A stretch of 64,000 nucleotides of DNA from Rhodoferax sp. OV413. GTDB lineage: Bacteria > Pseudomonadota > Gammaproteobacteria > Burkholderiales > Burkholderiaceae_C. Numbering within the stretch: the stretch's first letter is position 1; the number at the start of each line of letters is the position of its first letter. Below, in pieces: positions 59,991 to 64,000 of the stretch. Location of the stretch: assembly GCA_945861785.1 (NCBI GenBank), contig CAMAWD010000014.1, forward strand, positions 1 through 64,000, in the 5' to 3' direction. The position numbers and the translations under genes are program-made. The notes under the pieces were generated by a model. It was given only the letters and a program-made list of their open reading frames with translations, was not told the DNA's origin and did not search any database.

Positions 59991-61142
59991 CTAAAAGCGG
60001 CCCCGCCCGGTAAACCGCGCAAGCAGCCGCAGGTCGGGCCCGACCATCACGCTCGACACCCATTCCAGCGCCAGGGCTTCGTCCAGGCTGGCCAGCGGCC
60101 CGAACGCAGCCATCTCGCGGCCCTGGCCGATGAGCTTGGGCGCCAGGTAGACCAGCAACTCATCCACCAGCCCCTCGCGCAGCAGCGAGCCGTTGAGTTT
60201 GTGGCCGGCCTCTACATGGAGTTCGTTCACACCGCGCTGGCCCAGGTCGCGCAGCACCGCTGCCAGGTCAACCTTCTGGCTGGTGCCGGGCGCCTGGCCG
60301 GGCAGGTAACGCACTTGGGCGCCGCAGTGTTCCAGCGCCTGCGCCTTTGTGTCGTCACGCACCGCCGCGTACAGCCACACGGGCCGGCCTTCGATGAACA
60401 ACTGGGCGCCGGGGGGTGTCTCGAGCCGGCTGTCGATGACCACCAGCGGAGGTTGCCGGGTGCACGGAACCAGCCGGACATCGAGCCGGGGATTGTCTTC
60501 ACGCACCGTGCCGATGCCGGTCAGGATGGCGCCGGCGCGTGCGCGCCAGGCGTGTCCATCGGCGCGGGCTTGCGGCGACGTGATCCATTGGCTCTGGCCG
60601 TTGTCGAGTGCGGTCTTGCCGTCCAGCGAGGCGGCAACCTTCAGGCGCACCCAGGGCGTGCCGCGCTGCATGCGGCCGAAGAACCCGATATTGAGTTCGT
60701 ACGATTCCTTGGCCCCAGGCCCGATATCCACCACAACCCCGGCCGCGCGCAGGCGCTCGAAACCCTGGCCGCCGACCAACGGGTTGGGGTCGGGCAGCGA
60801 CGCCACGACACGTGTTATGCCGGCAGCCAACAGCGCATCGCAGCACGGGCCGGTGCGGCCATGGTGCGAGCAGGGCTCCAGGGTGACGTAGGCGCTTGCG
60901 CCGATGGTGGACATGCCGCGCTGGCGGGCATCGCGCAGCGCCATGATCTCCGCGTGTGGCCCGCCTGCCTGCTGGGTGTGGCCACTGCCCAGAACCTGCC
61001 CGTTGGCCCCGACCAGAACACAGCCAACCCTCGGGTTGGGCTCGGTCGTGCCTACTGCCTGCGCAGCCAGGGCCAGCGCCAGGCGCATGGGCTCGGGAAT
61101 AGGCCCAATGTGCGTATGGCCGGTCACGGCAGCATGCGACAC
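59991..61142 (-). CDS. ribD: bifunctional riboflavin deaminase/reductase RibD
   Basis: RibD deaminates and then reduces the pyrimidine intermediate of riboflavin synthesis. The N-terminal deaminase (about 1-150) has the zinc motifs GGPHAEIMAL and EPCSHHGRTGPCCDAL. The C-terminal reductase (about 155-383) has KVAASLDGKTAL, TGIGTVREDNPRL and EAGHKLNGSLLREGLVDEL. The start is GTG at 61142; the ATG at 61088 would remove part of the first helix. It is upstream of, but no longer adjacent to, ribE. Confidence 0.97.
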   Translation of the reverse strand: MSHAAVTGHTHIGPIPEPMRLALALAAQAVGTTEPNPRVGCVLVGANGQVLGSGHTQQAGGPHAEIMALRDARQRGMSTIGASAYVTLEPCSHHGRTGPCCDALLAAGITRVVASLPDPNPLVGGQGFERLRAAGVVVDIGPGAKESYELNIGFFGRMQRGTPWVRLKVAASLDGKTALDNGQSQWITSPQARADGHAWRARAGAILTGIGTVREDNPRLDVRLVPCTRQPPLVVIDSRLETPPGAQLFIEGRPVWLYAAVRDDTKAQALEHCGAQVRYLPGQAPGTSQKVDLAAVLRDLGQRGVNELHVEAGHKLNGSLLREGLVDELLVYLAPKLIGQGREMAAFGPLASLDEALALEWVSSVMVGPDLRLLARFTGRGRF

Positions 61143-61146
61143 AGCA

Positions 61147-61797
61147 TCAGTGCAGCGGGTTGTAGGATGGCAGCGGGTAGGTGGCGACCGGGTATTTCTG
61201 CCAGGTGGCGTCGGTCATGGTGTAACCAACGCGGCCAAACACGGTCGGCGTGGCCAGCGGGTGCAGGGTGCCGGTGACCCAGATCGGCGTCTCGCCCATG
61301 TTGCGCGGCACCCCGTTTTTCAGGAACACCATCACCCGCTGGTTCGCCGGCGCGGGCGGGCGGTGGATGCCGCTGCCGTGGTAGGGCACCAGGACGATGG
61401 TCTTGGCCAGGCCGCCGGCGTCGCCGGACATCAGCGGATAACCGGTCAGGCGTATCGGCGTGGCAGTGGGCATGGGGACCGTGGGTGCGTTGTCCCACTC
61501 GCGCAGGATCTGGGTTTCGATCTCGCGGGCGCGCGGGTCGGAGCCCGACACCTTGGACACCTCGAGCCGCTGCAGTATCTTGCCCGGGTTCCAGCCGGCG
61601 GGCGAGAGCTCGTTCCAGCGGGTTTCCCGCACGCCCTCGGGTGGTGGCGGCACTGCCAGTTGGCGGGCCCGGTCGATCTGGGCGAGCCAGCGGGCCATCT
61701 GGTCGGTTTCGGTATTGAGCTGGTGGGCATGGGTGGCAACGCTGCCGCAACACGCCAATGCCAGCGCGAAGATCCAAGGTGAAGCAGGAGCGGGCAT
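61147..61797 (-). CDS. exported DUF3299-type protein
   Basis: The 216-residue protein has a Sec signal peptide (cleavage near HAHQ, about 24). A mature domain contains IVLVPYHGSGIHRPPAPANQ, the hallmark block of DUF3299, in which many members carry Cys where Ser-Gly stands here, and ends with ATYPLPSYNPLH. Some DUF3299 proteins are outer-membrane lipoproteins or metal-linked periplasmic proteins; the function is not established. The stop is 4 bp before the ribD start, so the two may be co-transcribed. Confidence 0.8.
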   Translation of the reverse strand: MPAPASPWIFALALACCGSVATHAHQLNTETDQMARWLAQIDRARQLAVPPPPEGVRETRWNELSPAGWNPGKILQRLEVSKVSGSDPRAREIETQILREWDNAPTVPMPTATPIRLTGYPLMSGDAGGLAKTIVLVPYHGSGIHRPPAPANQRVMVFLKNGVPRNMGETPIWVTGTLHPLATPTVFGRVGYTMTDATWQKYPVATYPLPSYNPLH

Positions 61798-61937
61798 AGG
61801 TGTTTTCCGTGAACAATGTCCTGTTGGTTCAATTCTGGGGCCATGCGCCTGACCTTGTCGCACCGTTTGGCGCCCGGGCGCTACCGCCAGTCGGTTCGCC
61901 GCGCCGCGCGGCAAGTGTTTGGGTTAGCCTTGTCTGC

Positions 61938-62462
61938 ATGAAAGCCCGAAACCCAGCACAAGCCGGATTCACCATGATCGAGTTGTTGATTGTGGTGGCG
62001 ATCGGCGCCTTGCTGGCCCTGATCGCCGTGCCGTCGTTTCGCGAAATTTTGAACACCATGCGCCAGTCCTCGGCCTTGGGCCTGTTGATGAGCGACATGA
62101 ACATGGCGCGTGGCGAGGCGATCAAGCGCAATACGCGGGTGCTGCTGTGTGGCCGCGACAACGCAGGCACCGATTGTGGCGCTGTGACCGATTGGCGGGT
62201 GGGTTGGGTAGTGTGCACGGAGGCCGCCGCCGCCAACACCTGCGCGCTGGCAACCGCGGACAACCCCAATCCATTCGTCGTGCGCCCCCCTCTGGATTCC
62301 ACGCTCACGCTGACGGCATCGGCCAACACCATCCGTTTCAACCCCAACAGTTCGCAGGGCGATGGCACCACGGCGCCCACGGTGGCGCTCGCAGGCACCT
62401 GGGCCGGTGCACCCACCCGCACCATTTCGGTTGCCGGCACCGGCAACATCACCAAGCAATAG
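61938..62462 (+). CDS. type IV pilus minor pilin, FimT/FimU (GspH) type
   Basis: The 174-residue prepilin has the class III signal GFTMIELLIVVAIGALLALIAV, cleaved after Gly by PilD with Glu5 retained. The start at ATG 61938 gives a short basic leader. A GspH-like globular domain has two Cys (LLCGRD...TDCG) that may form a disulphide, with a second pair nearer the middle. Minor pilins prime assembly of the pilus and affect DNA uptake. It is the first of a pilin cluster: fimT, pilV, pilW. Confidence 0.92.
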   Translation: MKARNPAQAGFTMIELLIVVAIGALLALIAVPSFREILNTMRQSSALGLLMSDMNMARGEAIKRNTRVLLCGRDNAGTDCGAVTDWRVGWVVCTEAAAANTCALATADNPNPFVVRPPLDSTLTLTASANTIRFNPNSSQGDGTTAPTVALAGTWAGAPTRTISVAGTGNITKQ

Positions 62463-62478
62463 GAAGACAGGGAGCACC

Positions 62479-63069
62479 ATGGACCCGGTACTTGCCCCCC
62501 ATCCGCAGCACTGTGGCGTGCAGCGTGGTTTCTCCATGATCGAGGTGCTGGTCACCCTGCTGATCATTTCGCTTGCGCTGCTGGGCACCGCTGGTTTGCA
62601 GGCCTATTCGATGCGGCTGAGCCAGGGCGGGCAGTTCCGCACCCAGGCGGTGTTCCTGGCGGCTGACCTGGCCGAACGCATGGAGGCCAACCGGGCAGGG
62701 GCCGTGGACGCGACAGGTCCTTATGTGCTGGCCACGGGCAATGTGCCAAACGCCCTCAGCACTGCATGTGACGCTGCCGCCTGTGCTGCGGTTGCATTGG
62801 CCGCTTATGACCTCTCCCAATGGCAAAACGCCATTGCAGCCACGTTGCCGCAGAGCTCCTGGACTGTGGCGCGCACCGTGGCGGGCAACCCCAGCACCTA
62901 CACCATCACCGTGAGCTGGGTCGACCGCCGCCAGGAGGCCACCAACGCATCTGGCAGCACCGGCATCACCTACGGCGCGTTCGATGCCACCGCACCGACC
63001 GGTATCAATGCCACCGGCACCGGTGAACGTTTCTTCTACACCGCCGTACGCACTATTTCCTCCAACTGA
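62479..63069 (+). CDS. pilV: type IV pilus modification protein PilV
   Basis: This 196-residue minor pilin has the prepilin motif GFSMIEVLVTLLIISLALLG after a 17-residue leader, with AGGGAG-like AGGGAG at 62469-62474 as ribosome-binding site. The following LGTAGLQAYSMRLSQ and the pattern ADLAERMEANR are typical of PilV. It lies 16 bp after fimT and 4 bp before pilW. Confidence 0.92.
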   Translation: MDPVLAPHPQHCGVQRGFSMIEVLVTLLIISLALLGTAGLQAYSMRLSQGGQFRTQAVFLAADLAERMEANRAGAVDATGPYVLATGNVPNALSTACDAAACAAVALAAYDLSQWQNAIAATLPQSSWTVARTVAGNPSTYTITVSWVDRRQEATNASGSTGITYGAFDATAPTGINATGTGERFFYTAVRTISSN

Positions 63070-63073
63070 CACC

Positions 63074-64000
63074 ATGGCCAAGCCCCATTCGCTCCCAGTG
63101 CAGCCTGTCTGGCGCCGGCACGTGCAGCGCGGGTTCACGCTGATCGAGATGATGATCTCGATCACCATCGGCCTGGGCATCCTGGCCGGCCTGGTGGGCG
63201 TGCTCGCCACCAATTCCAGCAACGCGAAAACCAACGACCGCACGTCCGAGTTGTTGACCAACGGCCGGTATGCGCTGAACTCCATCCGCCAAGAGCTGCG
63301 CGAGGCCGGTTTCCGCGCTTATACCTGGGCTGAACCGATTGTCCCGGCGCCCCTGGGACTTGCCACCGCCGACAACGAGTGCCTGGAGGGTGGTGCCACG
63401 CAGGGAGATTTCGTGTCCAACCTGCGCCAGGGCGTGTGGGGCTCCAACGACGCCAACCCGTTCAGTGGTACCTGCATTCCGAATGCAAGCTACGTGGCCA
63501 ACACCGACGTGCTGGTGGTGCGGCGGCTGGCCGTGACGCCCGCCACGGTGCTCGCCGCCAATACGGTGTATTTCGAGACCACCTACGAGAAGGGCCAGGT
63601 ATTTCGCGGCACCGGTTTACCCACCTGGGCGACGACCGCGCCAATTCCGGTGCCATTGGCGAGTTTTGCGGTGCAGATCTACGTCTACTACATCAGCCCG
63701 TTCACGGTCTCCGCCGCCGAGAGCCCGCTGGTTCCTGCCTTGTACCGGGTGGCCCTTTTGCCCGATGGCAGCATGGCGCGCGAGCTGGTGGCCAGCGGCA
63801 TCGAACGCATGCAGGTGCAATACGGGCAACTCACCACCGCCCTGACCACGAGTTACGTCGACACGTTTGTCTGCGCCAACTGCACCTCCTTCAACCCTGG
63901 CGCGAGCACCTGGGACGAGGTGAACTCGGTGCGTATCTGGCTGCTGGCCCGCAATGCGACGCCAGAGCCGGGGTATGTGAACACCACCACCTATGCCATG
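63074..64000 (+). CDS. pilW: type IV pilus minor pilin PilW (3' end outside window)
   Basis: At least 309 codons are visible; the gene runs off the window. The prepilin motif GFTLIEMMISITIGLGILAG follows a 20-residue leader. The pattern NGRYALNSIRQELREAGF after the N-terminal helix is diagnostic for PilW. Cys-containing loops (CLEGG, TCIPN, CANCTSF) lie in the globular domain. It follows pilV by 4 bp; pilX and pilY1 would be expected beyond the edge. Confidence 0.92.
   Translation, partial: MAKPHSLPVQPVWRRHVQRGFTLIEMMISITIGLGILAGLVGVLATNSSNAKTNDRTSELLTNGRYALNSIRQELREAGFRAYTWAEPIVPAPLGLATADNECLEGGATQGDFVSNLRQGVWGSNDANPFSGTCIPNASYVANTDVLVVRRLAVTPATVLAANTVYFETTYEKGQVFRGTGLPTWATTAPIPVPLASFAVQIYVYYISPFTVSAAESPLVPALYRVALLPDGSMARELVASGIERMQVQYGQLTTALTTSYVDTFVCANCTSFNPGASTWDEVNSVRIWLLARNATPEPGYVNTTTYAM

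Overview
The window is high-GC DNA with dense, mostly short-spaced genes. Gene content and order point to a betaproteobacterium of the order Burkholderiales, most likely family Comamonadaceae. The supporting signs are the ftsB-eno-kdsA-pyrG run, a Bug-type solute-binding protein, a nusB-ribH-ribBA-ribE run, a lytic transglycosylase between parE and parC, a BamC lipoprotein, and an FhaC/FhaB-type two-partner secretion locus. I found no rRNA, tRNA, CRISPR array or intact insertion sequence.

Layout. 1-8.5 kb: a Bcr/CflA-type efflux pump, a lipoprotein hydrolase and mutL on the minus strand; dedA on plus; amiC and tsaE on minus; queG on plus. A relic of a ROK-family protein lies between dedA and amiC. 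8.5-11.8 kb: a cysteine hydrolase, then a coupled MlaE-like permease, MCE protein and lipoprotein with no ATPase gene beside them. 11.8-19.7 kb: a decayed AEC transporter, a Bug receptor, xerD without a normal start codon, a degenerate EAL-HDOD protein, a DUF455 protein, hslO with a possible leader peptide, ftsB, eno and a shortened DUF1330 gene. 19.7-26.7 kb: kdsA, pyrG, coaBC-dut, an FKBP-type isomerase, a RoxA-like ribosomal oxygenase, an unrecognised gene and an Ala/Pro-rich lipoprotein with a clear terminator. 26.8-31.6 kb: a minus-strand run of MFS permease, 46-residue membrane protein, methyltransferase, dapA, bamC and metallohydrolase; the first three are joined by 4-nt overlaps. 31.7-36.9 kb: parE, lytic transglycosylase and parC, each start overlapping the previous stop.

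37-50.9 kb is the most striking part: a two-partner secretion operon. It has a 3479-residue filamentous-haemagglutinin-like exoprotein, an exported protein with two FecR domains, and an FhaC/ShlB-type outer-membrane transporter. The FecR gene overlaps the exoprotein gene by 4 nt. The exoprotein has three distinct repeat regions and a short acidic/lysine tail ending in a single cysteine.

50.9-61.8 kb on minus: tolA, tolR and tolQ (no tolB or pal beside them), an aminotransferase, nusB and the riboflavin genes. The rib cluster is split between ribE and ribD by an insert of about 2.9 kb. This carries a PIN-toxin/antitoxin pair and a Fic-like protein whose catalytic histidine is replaced by glutamine. 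A short degenerate echo of the ribD 3' end sits inside the insert. The window ends with fimT/pilV/pilW-type minor pilin genes on plus; the last runs off the edge.
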